Positions 25,552 to 37,175 of a stretch of DNA of 64,000 nucleotides are shown here, piece by piece. The notes beneath the pieces were generated by a model. The model made no database searches. It was not told the origin of the DNA and saw only the letters and a program-made list of their open reading frames with translations. The translations under genes were made by a program, and so were the position numbers. Each line of letters starts with the position of its first letter. Positions within the stretch are counted from its first letter, which is position 1. This stretch comes from Caprella mutica (taxonomy: Eukaryota; Arthropoda; Malacostraca; Amphipoda; Caprellidae): NCBI GenBank assembly GCA_947561585.1, contig CANNZV010001051.1, positions 1-64,000 on the forward strand, given 5' to 3'.

Positions 25552-25724
25552 AAGGGCCGTACACACTCAGGGTTTTTTAAGTCTTTCCACCAGGTATCAT
25601 GGATACCATCGGAAATAATAATAATTTTATCGTTTTTTCTTATATTCTCGTTGAAAAAGTAGGAGGAGCTTAGCAAAAAGTCTGGTGGAAAGACTTAGAA
25701 AACCATGCGTGTGTACGGCCCTTT
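25552..25724. mobile_element. MITE with about 42-bp terminal inverted repeats
   Basis: The left end GAAGGGCCGTACACACTC with TAAGTCTTTCCACCAG is mirrored at the right end by CTGGTGGAAAGACTTA and GTGTGTACGGCCCTTT. About 173 bp, non-coding. GTGAA occurs near both ends but not cleanly adjacent, so the target duplication is uncertain. Confidence 0.75.
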
Positions 25725-26730
25725 AGTGAAGTAATACCTTGTTAGTTCCCATCTTTTTTATAGTTAGAACAGATAGTTGGAACAGCCAGGTGGCTCATAC
25801 TCTCACTTTCTATGGGCCTTTTCTACTTTAAACTCTAGTTCAGATAACATCTTGTCATTGGCTTTTTATGAAACTAAATTATTGTACAATATATGTGAGC
25901 CTATTCTGCTCTACAAATTAACCCTTTATCGTTCATGTGATCTTTTTAGTCACCTAAAACTTGAAAATCAGTTTTGTGGAACGATGACGAGTTAATGCAT
26001 TGGAACTGTAGTGTAATTAAATTTTAGAAAAACTTGTTTACAAAATGAGAAAGTTAAGTCAGCAACATTACCTCAAGGTTTTGCTTCATTTGAATTTTGT
26101 TCAGAAACTCTAATCTGCAGTAGATATATCATATTTTAAACTTTAACAACTTCTTAATATTGCTTCGATTTGAATTTGGTCGGTTTTAAAACAATCTCAA
26201 AGACTAAAGAAATTTGCTTATTAATTATATACTTATCAAGTTACATTAAAATAATATGGAGCAATGCTTGCAAAAAGAATCATTTGTTTTTGAGATGTCC
26301 TTCACTATAGAAGAAATAACAATTTTTGTGTTATGATATACAAAATCTGAAAGCATCGAGACTGCTAACAGAAGATTTGGTCATAGATTGTTTTGAAAAG
26401 TAACTCCATACTTCTAATAATTCTGTAAGGAACAGTGAAGTTGTTTCAACTAAACCGAAACAGTGGAAAACCCAGAGCGCATCAACTATAGAACCCTCTA
26501 TAGATTATTTCAATAATATTCCAAGGCTTCTTCGATGTGCTAGTATTATCTTCTACGTATATTAATCTTGGATCGGTTCCACGAAATTTGAAGAAGCATA
26601 AATTCCACAGATAAAAATCAAAATTGTCAAAAAAAAATGCTTTCCAGCAAGATCAGCATTTGATGAAGAAATAGATAGTATTTGGATCCACCGAATTTTG
26701 TTCATCATCTAATGTTTTCTGATGGACCAT
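25725..26730. other. Intergenic, nothing recognised
   Basis: AT-rich DNA without coding signal or clear repeats. Confidence 0.5.
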
Positions 26731-27345
26731 ATAGGCACGAGCCAAGCCGCAAGCAGGGAGTTTGCTCGGCTTGCAAGCGCTAGTCTGTTTTGGCCGGCTC
26801 GGGCTTTCTGCCTCCCCACACATTACACGAGCCGAGAATTAGTTTGCATGACTTCTCCAATTCAGATTCAGATGATCTATTAGAGATTGCAATTTGCTTA
26901 AGTGCTTAACAACCTCGAAAAGGTCTAAATGGTGCAAGTCTTGGCTGTTGAAGAGGGGAGAACTGTCTCATAGCCAGTTAATTCAGGAATTGAGACTAGA
27001 GCCTCGAGACTACGCTAATTATTTGAGAATGGATGAATAAACGTACTTGGAATTGCTATCAATGGTGACCCCATTTATAAAAAGGAAGGATACACCCAAC
27101 TTTTTCTGAAAAAGAAAAAATCCTTATGCACTAAGCTGACCGCAGTATCGGCTTGCGCTATTTTACCACCACACACTACCCCAGCCGAGCCGCAAGCCAG
27201 GCCAAATATCTGGAAGTGATTTATCAGCACGAGACTGATTGCACGGCTCGTGGCTCAGCTCGAAGATTCCCACACACTACACGAACTGGCTCGGGGCTCG
27301 GCTTGTTTGCTAAGGCTCGGGGCGTGTAGTGTGTGGAGGCCTTTT
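26731..27345. mobile_element. GC-rich element with repeated CACACACTACACGAG-type motifs
   Basis: Much richer in G+C than its surroundings. Motifs such as GGCTCGG, CGAGCCGCAAGC and CACACACTAC recur in both orientations near 26733, 26806, 27165, 27275 and 27320. No ORF. It probably represents one or two nested non-autonomous DNA transposons; terminal repeats are not clean enough to fix the ends. Confidence 0.5.
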
Positions 27346-28969
27346 TCCTTATCCACGGTTAATAAACACTCTCAGTTGTCGTTACTGATGCACAATTAAC
27401 CCTCACTGGACAGCAGAGAAGCCACTTCATTCACACCAAGCAACCGTGTGGGCAACCATATGGGTTAGGAAATTTTAGACCCAGGTTTCATTGATGCAAA
27501 TGTTAAAGGTGATAATTTTCTCTATTTACTCCATCTGACTTTTGTCCTGCTTGTTCGATTTTACCAGATTCAGAAAAAAAGGTCTATGCAAGGTGGAGCA
27601 TCGCGCTCAACTTTCAGACTGGCTGATTTTAAGTTTCCAAACAGGGTAAATTGGCAAAGAATGCAGATGGTGATATGAACATCAAGTAGCCACAAGTTTA
27701 TCTGGTCTTACACCTTGTTATTTCTTTATATGTGGAGTCATCAAGAGTAAAGTTATCACGCTTAAACCCAGGGATATCTGTTCGAGAAAAGAATCCGTCA
27801 TTCATTTGCAGAAGTAACCTGGGAAATGTTGCGTAACACTGGTTTCATTCCACACCCGTCTGAATTTAATCATCCAAAACATTAGCCACCACAAAGAAGT
27901 TTGATGTATTAGGTAAATATATACCTAAATAATAGAATTTTTAAGTCTTGAGATTGTTTTAAAACCAACCGAATTTTAATCGAACCAATATTAAAGAAAT
28001 TGAAGTTAAAAATGTGTTAAACAATGATTATACACCATGTAGATAGTAGACTATTAAATTTAGCCACCTCTACCTATGTTGGCATTTTCTTTGGAAGATT
28101 ATTTTAATCTGTATCTTCGTAGTCAGATTGTTCTTTGCAGATTGGATATTCTCAAACAATTCTCAAACGCATGATTGATAACTGATTCGTGTATCAATTA
28201 GAGTAACTAAATTCACTTCCGACTAAAGTAATTTACTACATGCCTATATATAGTCAATGGAAATTATTATATTCCTTTATTCTCATGAAATAGAATTCAT
28301 CCAATAGTTTTCGGCATGTAATATGCTTTCAGACTGAAAAATGATTATAATACTTCCTATATTATTGAATTACTTGTTATCGTGCTGCCAACTGTATAGT
28401 TTAAAATGTATGTAACGTCACATGGGTTGTAACGGTTTTTGATTTATTATTATTCCTGCCACTGGTTGTTCTTACTATACTTACTCTGTAAACTTTGCAT
28501 TTAGTTTTATATCCTCATAGAAAATGTTATCTTTTATAATCAATTTGTGTATAGTCTCCACTTGTAAATCAATATTTGTATGTATAGTATCAGAATGGGA
28601 AGAGGTGTTCATCAGAAGGTACCTCAATCGTGGTACTTTTAGAGCCATCAGATTGTGACCTGAAGAGCTAAATCTTGCCATTCGCGCGTGTTCTTTTCAA
28701 TCCCTCACTTCCACTGCTCTAACTCGTGTCAGAAGTCTCAGTCTAAATGAGACTCATTGCAACCAAGATTCTCTAATCATTTCTCACTAAATTACTCTGA
28801 GCTTTGTTTCTATTATTCGTAACTGAGGCACACCTCATTTTCTTGGTGTTTATTACTCCACATATCCATGTTCTTCCCTATTCGTGTCTTCAGGTTTTTA
28901 ATGTTTGTCATCGCATGATGAATTATTTCTTTCCTTATTTATTCTTCCTAATCATTTTCCTCTCGAGTT
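27346..28969. other. Intergenic, nothing recognised
   Basis: No coding signal that I trust and no clear repeats. Confidence 0.45.
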
Positions 28970-29178
28970 TCTTCACTGTGTTTTCAGTTCTTCAAAGTGT
29001 CCTCACTATGTTTTCAGTTCTTCAAAGTGTCCTCACTGTGTTTTCAGTTCTTCAAAGTGTCCTCACTGTGTTTTCAGTTCTTCAAAGTGTCCTCACTGTG
29101 TTTTCAGTTCTTCAAAGTGTCCTCACTGTGTTTTCAGTTCTTCAAAGTGTCCTCACTGTGTTTTCAGTTCTTCAAAGT
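28970..29178. repeat. Minisatellite, 30-bp unit
   Basis: Six full copies and partial ends of a unit containing TTTTCAGTTCTTCAAAGTGT then CCTCACTGTG; the second junction has CTATG. Nearly identical copies. Open frames across it are repeat artefacts. Confidence 0.92.
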
Positions 29179-30559
29179 AACTTTAGTGTTCAAAGTGTCT
29201 CTTTCCATCAAGAGGTGTAAATGTTGTGCAATGATTTAGCGGTTAAAGACAATAAATTTAGTGGGTGTGTCAAACCACTCAGCTCTGCAGTTTATTTTAG
29301 TAAAATTTCAGAAAAAATTATTCTTTCATTCTATCCTTCATTTCTAAAATATTTGATCAAGTTGAAACCTACTTTCGTCAGTATAATAATTCACTATGTA
29401 AAATAACCAGTTGAACTAATAGCTGTGTAAGAAGGTGAGCAAAGTGTCGCCTACAGGAATTAACACTCCTGCTGATCTTAGTCTTTGGTGGATAAGCATC
29501 TTGAGCCCCTAACTGTTGTAATTTGGATTGTCTTTTTATTTTATCATTTTTTAAATATACTTGCAGTTTTAGAGGATAGTTCTTCTAGCATCCAATTAAG
29601 AGGTCATGGAGTTTTGTGTTAGGTAGACTCGTAAGGCATCATTTACTATCACCTCTTCATTATCCTTTTATCGAGTCTTTTTCAAGGAAAGTAAAATATG
29701 AAAACCTAGCTCAATCATTTTTACTTGCCATCAATTCATGTTATGTTGTGTAGGTATTTCAACTTGAGTAGATGTCAAAATAATTAAAATATCAAAAAAA
29801 TTGACTTTCCAATCTGAAGAATAACGCAAATATTTCATACTTACACATAAGACTACTTTTAAAGCAGAAACTTTTTCAGACCGAAATTTCCATGTTTTTA
29901 GTCAATTATTTATTATAGTTGTAAAATTCAAGTACTACCTGAACACACTATCTAAATGTAAAGGATGTTTAGTTAAAATAAATAATGGGCACTCGCCATA
30001 AGAATAAGTAAAGATGACATGGGGACTCCCAACAATTCGTCCTTTAGAATTATTGATGGTGAATGAACCTCTGTAGCAGTGGTTCTTAAGACATTTTTCT
30101 CGCGCACCCCTTGCTTTTACAACCAAATAACGACTCGCGAGTTATTATAAATGGTAATAAGAGCGCGATTCTATGAGTTAAATTAAAAGAAATTGGTTAT
30201 GAAGTGTCAACATTGCATGTATTGAAATAATGAAAGCTCTGTGATTTAAGTTTGAAGTAGCGAATGTATTAAAAGTATTAAAATCTAACAACAATTCAAC
30301 CTTCTATCACTATGTGTGAGTTATTAGTTTGATATTTTTATTTATATGGTCGTGTTACATTGAACAAACAGTAATTGTATGCACTGAGAAAAAATATATT
30401 TGGCAGTAGGTTATGTTTGGATTTATCTGACTATTCCACATTTTCGAATACGTGAGAAGAATGTGTATTAATTATTATTATCAAATTTAAAAGAAGTTTC
30501 ATTTGATGTAACTCATAGAAAATTAAAGGTAATGAATAACAGTTATATAATAACGCTTA
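29179..30559. other. Intergenic, nothing recognised
   Basis: AT-rich DNA without a supported gene. Confidence 0.45.
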
Positions 30560-30825
30560 CTACCTTCGTAAATTGATGAAGGTAATGTCTTGGTCGGCAT
30601 TTATTTGCAATCTATTTATTCGCATAACTCAATTCTTCTACCAAATTGCATCAAATTTGCTAAACGATTGGTCAATGTCCAGGAAACGTTTGATTAGATT
30701 TTGGGAGCGAACAGGTCAAATATCAAATCATTTGTACCTCTAAGGATAATTGGATGGTCAAGGTCATTTATAAGCGGCACCGAATATATGCGCTCTACAA
30801 GTACCCGTCATCTAGTCACCATTTC
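30560..30825 (+). repeat. Dispersed repeat, copy 1
   Basis: Matches 46085-46435 in inverted orientation. Shared blocks are the CAATTTGGTAGAAG family (reverse complement here), TCAATGTC, GGGAGCGAA, GGTCATTTATAA and ATATGCGCTCTAC. Family not identified; it resembles the 3' part of a decayed retroelement. Confidence 0.6.
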
Positions 30826-30826
30826 T

Positions 30827-30888
30827 AATAAGAGCGTGGTGTAATAAAAGCAGGTCTGCCTGTACACTAGACAGGTCCCGCTCTTATT
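30827..30888. repeat. Inverted repeat / hairpin
   Basis: AATAAGAGCG pairs with CGCTCTTATT 62 bp apart overall, with a further CCTGT/ACAGG stem inside. Lies next to the dispersed repeat; function unknown. Confidence 0.4.
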
Positions 30889-31299
30889 TATTACGTGCTA
30901 TACAGTGTATAGTATGTTTATTAAACTCTAACATTTATTCGGTAAATTGTATTTTCTTAACATTCCTCTATTAATTGAACATTACTATGAAAAGTAACTA
31001 TATCTAATGGATCCGTTGAATTAAATGTTTGCCATCATACGACAATAGCTATAGATGCATTGATTGTTCATAAAAATCAAACGAAGGTATATAGTACACA
31101 GAATGTTTTAATTCTCTGATTGCTGTCTAGTTTTGATGTACATCCAATGGAACATATTCAGTAAATAGAAATATTTCTACTCACTTACTGACGAGAGTAA
31201 CAAACTTTCCTCCATCAACACTGGCTACTTACAGTTCCTTATTAACTTTTCCATTGTCACAGACTTATCTTTCCAAGTTGTTTTCACTAGTCACTCACT
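30889..31299 (+). other. Upstream region of FUOM
   Basis: AT-rich, presumably promoter and 5' leader. I see no clear TATA box or initiator that I would defend. Confidence 0.4.
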
Positions 31300-31384
31300 A
31301 TGGGCAAACTGAAAGGCATCCACTCTGCTCTGTCGCCTGATATTCTGCACTTACTTGCCATTACAGGGCATGGCGATGAGATTG
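31300..31384 (+). CDS. FUOM: FUOM exon 1
   Basis: Residues 1-29 with the GHGDEI motif; donor GATTG|GTAAGT. Confidence 0.95.
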
Positions 31385-33123
31385 GTAAGTACAGGAAAGT
31401 AGCTATTAAAAACATCCCAACTCTGTTTGTCTTTCCATCTTAGAAACATTCGTAAATCAACAATAAAGGTAAAGCTCTTACGACGGACACTCTTTACAAA
31501 GGACAAGACTTGTCCGTTCTAAAAGACATGCATCTCCTACAACGACCTCTTCAAATTAGGTATATGGTTTAACATATATTTTATTCGTCTGCCAACTATT
31601 TATTCATATATTTATTATATTCAGATGTATTACAATCAACAATTAATGTTTTTTAGACTTACAGTAATTTGATTAGGTACCCTTTTCCTACATATTTTCA
31701 TTGATTAATAAAATTCTATAGAAATAGAAAATACAAAAGAGGTGTAAATATTTATATTAATTGTTAGACTTGGCAGGTAATTACGTGAAGTCGAAGATGA
31801 CACTAACAAGTGGTATGTTTTGTTTTTATTTTGGTTTCATTGTCAAAACACAGTAATAGAATCTGGATATGAATAATTTATTTATATATTGTGTTCAGTT
31901 GAATTAAAAGATTAATAATAATGTTATGTATAATAGTTTGCATCTACATATTTATGTAAGTGAAGTTAAAAAATATTACCCTTTTGATATCTTTGAATGC
32001 TGTTAAATCTCCAACTAAAGTAATTTTCTCAGACCATATATCGTCCATTAGACGGTATAGTGACCACTCTTTCCGGTACATGTAATGTCCGTTGTAAGAG
32101 CTTTATCTTTATTTCAAGAATAGAACAATAATTGCCTGGTGATCGGATATTCTGGTAATTTCCTTAATTTTAATTCTTTATCAGATTTATGTCATTTAAA
32201 TCAGAGTTAGTGTATGTAAAAGCAATGGAAACACACATTACTGATGCTGATCAATGTACCAAGTCGCTATGTTCATTGACTCCTCTCCTCAGTGCTGGCT
32301 GACATCAATTTCCCCACCCATAGCATCTGCCAGGGCGCTGACAGACCAAAGGAGTACCGTGCTGACGGAGTGAGGATTCCTGAGCTCCTCACGGGCATCC
32401 TCAGACTCATGCCTCTGGATTGGTACCATCCTTGGCAGGTGTGTGAGGCAAACCATCTCGCCTTGACCTGACTGGTGACCAACTGTGCTAACTTTGACTG
32501 ACTGGTGACCAACTGTGCTAACTTTGACTGACTGGTGACCAACTGTGCTAACTTTGACTGACTGGTGACCAACTGTAGTGACTTTGACCTTACTGGTGAC
32601 CAACTGTAGTGACTTTGACCTGACTGAATATTGTTCTCTTCTCACAGTAACATATGTGAATGTTCTCCCTGTACTTGTCAACACTACTGAGACCCTCTGT
32701 GCTCCAAATTGAATTGTGGTGTAACCTAGGTTAGATGTGAAGTCTTGTTCCTCACCATGTACTTAAAGTTCTAAATGTGTATCCCCGTCAGATGGCAGTG
32801 ATGGGGATGACTGCTGAAGACTCTGCCCGTTACGACAGGAACCTCGCCCCCATCATAGAGACTTACGAGACTATTGCCAATGAGGAGGAGGGGCGAGTGA
32901 GTGAGAGTGGCGAGGTGCTCACTGTCACAGTCAAAGAATTCGAGAGATTTCAGTTCTACGAGAAGACTAAGAATGTCTTTGCCATCATTCACACAGGGTG
33001 AGAAATTGAAAATGGAATCTTAGTCGGTGTAGCTTTTTTTATAGTGGCTCACTAAATGTTGTACTTTGTCACAGGGAGACTGCAGCCTATGCAAATGTCA
33101 TCCTAAAACGAGGAGTCTGCTAA
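31300..33123 (+). CDS. FUOM: Fucose mutarotase (RbsD/FucU family), whole gene, 4 exons
   Basis: Coding exons 31300-31384, 32293-32438, 32792-32997 and 33075-33123 join to 486 nt and 161 residues, close to the roughly 150 residues usual for this family. It interconverts alpha- and beta-L-fucose in the cytosol, feeding fucose salvage towards GDP-fucose. Visible family marks: MGKLKGIHSALSPDILHLLA, then GHGDEI (His24 and Asp26, the expected catalytic and sugar-binding region); VLADINFPTHSICQG; the ADGVRIPELLTGIL block; and near the C-terminus FERFQFYEKTKNVFAIIHTGE with conserved Tyr133 and Tyr151. The start is fixed by an in-frame TAG at 31288-31290. All splice sites are GT-AG and phases agree. 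Intron 1 holds a transposon-like element and intron 2 a minisatellite. The protein looks intact. Confidence 0.95.
31462..32113. mobile_element. Non-autonomous DNA element with about 28-bp terminal inverted repeats in FUOM intron 1
   Basis: The left end AATAAAGGTAAAGCTCTTAC followed by GACGGACA is mirrored at the right end by TGTCCGTTGTAAGAGC and TTTATCTTTATT (32086-32113). About 650 bp, AT-rich, no ORF. Target duplication not resolved. Confidence 0.65.
32293..32438 (+). CDS. FUOM: FUOM exon 2
   Basis: Residues 29-77; acceptor CTCTCCTCAG, donor TGGCAG|GTGTGT. Confidence 0.95.
32471..32624. repeat. Minisatellite, 30-bp unit, in FUOM intron 2
   Basis: Five copies of a unit starting ACTGGTGACCAACTGTGCTA, beginning 33 bp after the exon 2 donor. 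The last two copies carry TAGTG in place of GCTAA. Minus-strand ORFs across it are artefacts. Confidence 0.9.
32792..32997 (+). CDS. FUOM: FUOM exon 3
   Basis: Residues 78-146; acceptor CCCCGTCAG, donor ACAGG|GTGAGA, chosen because it restores Gly-Glu across the junction. Confidence 0.93.
33075..33123 (+). CDS. FUOM: FUOM exon 4
   Basis: Residues 146-161 ending at TAA 33121-33123; acceptor TTGTCACAG. Encodes GETAAYANVILKRGVC, which matches the conserved end of the family. Confidence 0.93.
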
Positions 33124-34489
33124 AAACACCATCAAACTCACTGAAGATTGATCTGGTGATGTCATCATATTTGTAGCTAGTGATGATGTCATGAGTAAAC
33201 GAATGAGATTGTCGACGTAAGGTAAAATTTATAAAAAAAAACATTCCATCATCAGTTGCAACTGTTTGACTTGTTAAATGTTTCTTTAATTGCTGCTAAT
33301 TATTAGTTGATAGATTGTTAAGTTGTTATTCGCTTTCACTTGTCAATCCAATAGTATAACATCAAACTATTGACTATTTGACTATTTTGCTCTCTATAGC
33401 CTTGGGCTCAAACACTACAAGCAGAGCGGCGCTCCAAATAAACAATGATATTAATGACGCTCCGCTCCGCTTGTAGTGTGTACGTACCCTTAGAGTGTGT
33501 GAGATGAAACGAATATAAACACTGTCAGTTTATATTTTACATTAGGTACTGTTTAGCATTTAACTACATCTCACTCCTGAGACGTGGCTGCGATAGTTGT
33601 AACTTCAGCTCAAGAAGTGCCTTACTATGTAGGTAGTAGTTAAAACATCAACTGAACTATTATATTTTATATTTTTTATACTTCTTAATCTTACTGATTG
33701 ATAATGGTTGTAAATTAGAATTTAGATATAAGATGAAAGCATCAGATAAAAATGAGTGAAATGTTTGTAATTTGATTTTGTTTGTCACTGATAAAGACGT
33801 TAACATCTGATCAGCAATGAGTAGAGTTGTGCCAATGCTTTCAACTGCCTGTGCTGCGCTCCTAACTGCTATACAGAGCAATGCGTGTCAGTAATGTCAT
33901 CAGTTGGTACAGCGAACCATCGTAGTAGACCAGAGGTACGTTTCATGCTGGCTCTGTCTAGTATAAAACTCATTTTAGTACTAGACCAAAAACGTTTTCT
34001 CTAAAGGTGAAACGATGGCTGTGATCATTTGATAGCTCTATTTGATTATCTTAGAGTTAAGGTCTCTAAAATTAGGATCTTTAGGCGAAAGAAACATTCA
34101 GAAGCAAGATGTACATTATCTTTTGGTCAAATTATTATTAATATAATATTTTATCTATTAAACAATCACTTAGAGAGATTAGCTCCGTCATCACTGTATC
34201 TTAACTTTCTGTAATTTTTCACATCAATTTTTTTTGCACAGAATCAGCCCATAAACAAAGTGAAACAAATTTACGTGGTGCATATAATTTTAACTATTAC
34301 TCTTTGAAATAGTGATGCTAGAATGTTGGGCATTTTTATTTAACAAAAATTGTATTTTGACTTGTAGCTATAGGTTTTTTTCCTGTACAATTTCAAAAAT
34401 ATCTTGGTCTAGTACAAGGCTTGTCTATTACGAGGGTTTGCTGTACACAGATAAATTAGACTAACCACTTTAAGTACTGACTTAGTAAA
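33124..34489. other. 3' flank of FUOM and intergenic DNA
   Basis: No gene seen apart from the small inverted-repeat element at 33401-33491. An AATAAA inside that element (about 33437) could serve as a polyadenylation signal for FUOM; this is speculative. Confidence 0.45.
33401..33491. mobile_element. Very short MITE-like inverted repeat
   Basis: CACTACAAGCAGAGCGGCGC near 33412 is mirrored by GCTCCGCTCCGCTTGTAGTG near 33470. About 90 bp in all, GC-rich arms and an AT-rich loop. Confidence 0.6.
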
Positions 34490-36645
34490 GAAGGTAACCA
34501 ATGTCAACATAGTGAAGGAGGACATAGTAGAGAAGTTAACTAATGTCAACATAGTAAAGAAAGTAACCAATGTCAACATAGTAAAGAAAGTAACCAATGT
34601 CAACATAGTAAAGAAAGTAACCAATGTCAACATAGTAAAGAAGGTAACCAATGTCAACATAGTAAAGAAGGTAACCAATGTCAACATAGTAAAGAAGGTA
34701 ACCAATGTCAACATAGTAAAGAAGGTAACCAATGTCAACATAGTAAAGAAGGTAACCAATGTCAACATAGTAAAGAAAGTAACCAATGTCAATGTAGTAA
34801 AGAAGGTAACTAATGTCAACATAGTAAAGAAAGTAACCAATGTCAACATAGTAAAGAAGGTAACCAATGTCAACATAGTAAAGAAGGTAACCAATGTCAA
34901 CATAGTAAAGAAAGTAACCAATGTCAACATAGTAAAGAAGGTAACCAATGTCAACATAGTAAAGAAGGTAACCAATGTCAACATAGTAAAGAAGGTAACC
35001 AATGTCAACATAGTAAAGAAGGTAACCAATGTCAACATAGTAAAGAAAGTAACCAATGTCAACATAGTAAAGAAAGTAACCAATGTCAACATAGTAAAGA
35101 AAGTAACCAATGTCAACATAGTAAAGAAGGTAACCAATGTCAACATAGTAAAGAAGGTAACCAATGTCAACATAGTAAAGAAGGTAACCAATGTCAACAT
35201 AGTAAAGAAGGTAACCAATGTCAACATAGTAAAGAAGGTAACCAATGTCAACATAGTAAAGAAAGTAACCAATGTCAACATAGTAAAGAAAGTAACTAAT
35301 GTCAACATAGTAAAGAAGGTAACCAATGTCAACATAGTAAAGAAGGTAACCAATGTCAACATAGTAAAGAAGTTAACCAATGTCAACATAGTAAAGAAGT
35401 TAACCAATGTCAACATAGTAAAGAAGGTAACCAATGTCAACATAGTAAAGAAGGTAACCAATGTCAACATAGTAAAGAAGGTAACCAATGTCAACATAGT
35501 AAAGAAGGTAACCAATGTCAACATAGTAAAGAAGGTAACTAATGTCAACATAGTAAAGAAAGTAACCAATGTCAACATAGTAAAGAAGGTAACTAATGTC
35601 AACATAGTAAAGAAGGTAACTAATGTCAACATAGTAAAGAAGGTAACTAATGTCAACATAGTAAAGAAGTTAACCAATGTCAACATAGTAAAGAAGTTAA
35701 CCAATGTCAACATAGTAAAGAAGTTAACCAATGTCAACATAGTAAAGAAGTTAACCAATGTCAACATAGTAAAGAAGGTAACCAATGTCAACATAGTAAA
35801 GAAAGTAACCAATGTCAATGTAGTAAAGAAAGTAACCAATGTCAATGTAGTAAAGAAGGTAACTAATGTCAATGTAGTAAAGAAGGTAACTAATGTCAAC
35901 GTAGTAAAGAAAGTAACCAATGTCAACATAGTAAAGAAGGTAACCAATGTCAACATAGTAAAGAAGGTAACCAATGTCAACATAGTAAAGAAAGTAACCA
36001 ATGTCAACATAGTAAAGAAAGTAACCAATGTCAACATAGTAAAGAAAGTAACCAATGTCAACATAGTAAAGAAGGTAACCAATGTCAACATAGTAAAGAA
36101 GGTAACCAATGTCAACATAGTAAAGAAGGTAACCAATGTCAACATAGTAAAGAAGGTAACCAATGTCAACATAGTAAAGAAGGTAACCAATGTCAACATA
36201 GTAAAGAAGTTAACCAATGTCAACATAGTAAAGAAAGTAACTAATGTCAACATAGTAAAGGAGGTAACTAATGTCAACATAGTAAAGAAGTTAACCAATG
36301 TCAACATAGTAAAGAAGTTAACCAATGTCAACATAGTAAAGAAGTTAACCAATGTCAACATAGTAAAGAAGTTAACCAATGTCAACATAGTAAAGAAGTT
36401 AACCAATGTCAACATAGTAAAGAAGGTAACCAATGTCAACATAGTAAAGAAGGTAACTAATGTCATAATAGTAAAGAAAGTAACCAATGTCAACATAGTA
36501 AAGAAGGTAACTAATGTCAACATAGTAAAGAAGGTAACTAATGTCAACATAGTAAAGAAGTTAACCAATGTCAACATAGTAAAGAAGTTAACCAATGTCA
36601 ACATAGTAAAGAAGTTAACCAATGTCAACATAGTAAAGAAGGTGT
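34490..36645. repeat. Long minisatellite, 27-bp unit, about 80 copies
   Basis: Tandem copies containing GTAACCAATGTCAACATAGT followed by AAAGAAG. Copies vary mainly at one triplet (GGTAAC, AGTAAC or GTTAAC), at CCAATG or CTAATG, and occasionally CAATGTAGT for CAACATAGT. Runs of the same variant cluster, for example four GTTAAC units near 35665-35760 and five near 36285-36400, the mark of local duplication. The 27-bp period keeps one frame open on each strand for over 700 codons. These are VKKVTNVNI-type repeats with no non-repeat domain, so I do not call a gene. Confidence 0.95.
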
Positions 36646-37050
36646 TATAGTTAACAGTACTATGTCTTGCATTGTACAACTGGTGACAATAAAAGTGATT
36701 CATAAACTGTTCTTCATTTAATGCATTTAACAACAGTCTGAACCAAGGAGAATTATTGCATCTAATGCGATTAAGCGGTAGGTAGCTACTTTTGCATTAG
36801 TTGCGCCTACTACCAACAAATGACAGAAAATATGATAATATTAAATGCGAATTTTCCAAACCGATCATGACAGTTAGCTAATCAATTCTATGTCGTACTA
36901 AAACTAAAAACTGATCAATTGGTTGCATTAACATAATATTTATTTATATAACATTCATTTTTTCAGCATAAAATTTACATACGACTAAGCAACTTGGATT
37001 ACATTTCTATATATATTATTTATCATGTATACTTTTGTATATATATATTG
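36646..37050. other. Intergenic, nothing recognised
   Basis: AT-rich; an AATAAA at about 36688 has no gene attached that I can support. Confidence 0.4.
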
Positions 37051-37175
37051 TATATACATGATATTTCAGCGTTACGGAATCTGAAAGAAACTCTTATAAC
37101 TCCAAAAGTTTCATTCTTTGAAAAAAAAAACGATTGCTCTATTGAAAAGAGAAGAGAAAAATATATTTAATTAAA

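Noticed and set aside
28804..29239. Overlapping frames of up to 138 codons
   Set aside because: Mostly the 30-bp minisatellite in three frames; no recognisable protein.
32273..32684. Minus-strand frames across FUOM exon 2
   Set aside because: Antisense shadow of FUOM plus the 30-bp array.
34490..36645. CRISPR-like array
   Set aside because: Head-to-tail repeats without unique spacers, in a eukaryotic genome.
34409..36733. Open frames of 774 and 712 codons on opposite strands
   Set aside because: Both lie entirely in the 27-bp array; pure nine-residue repeats, no flanking domain, explained by a period divisible by three.
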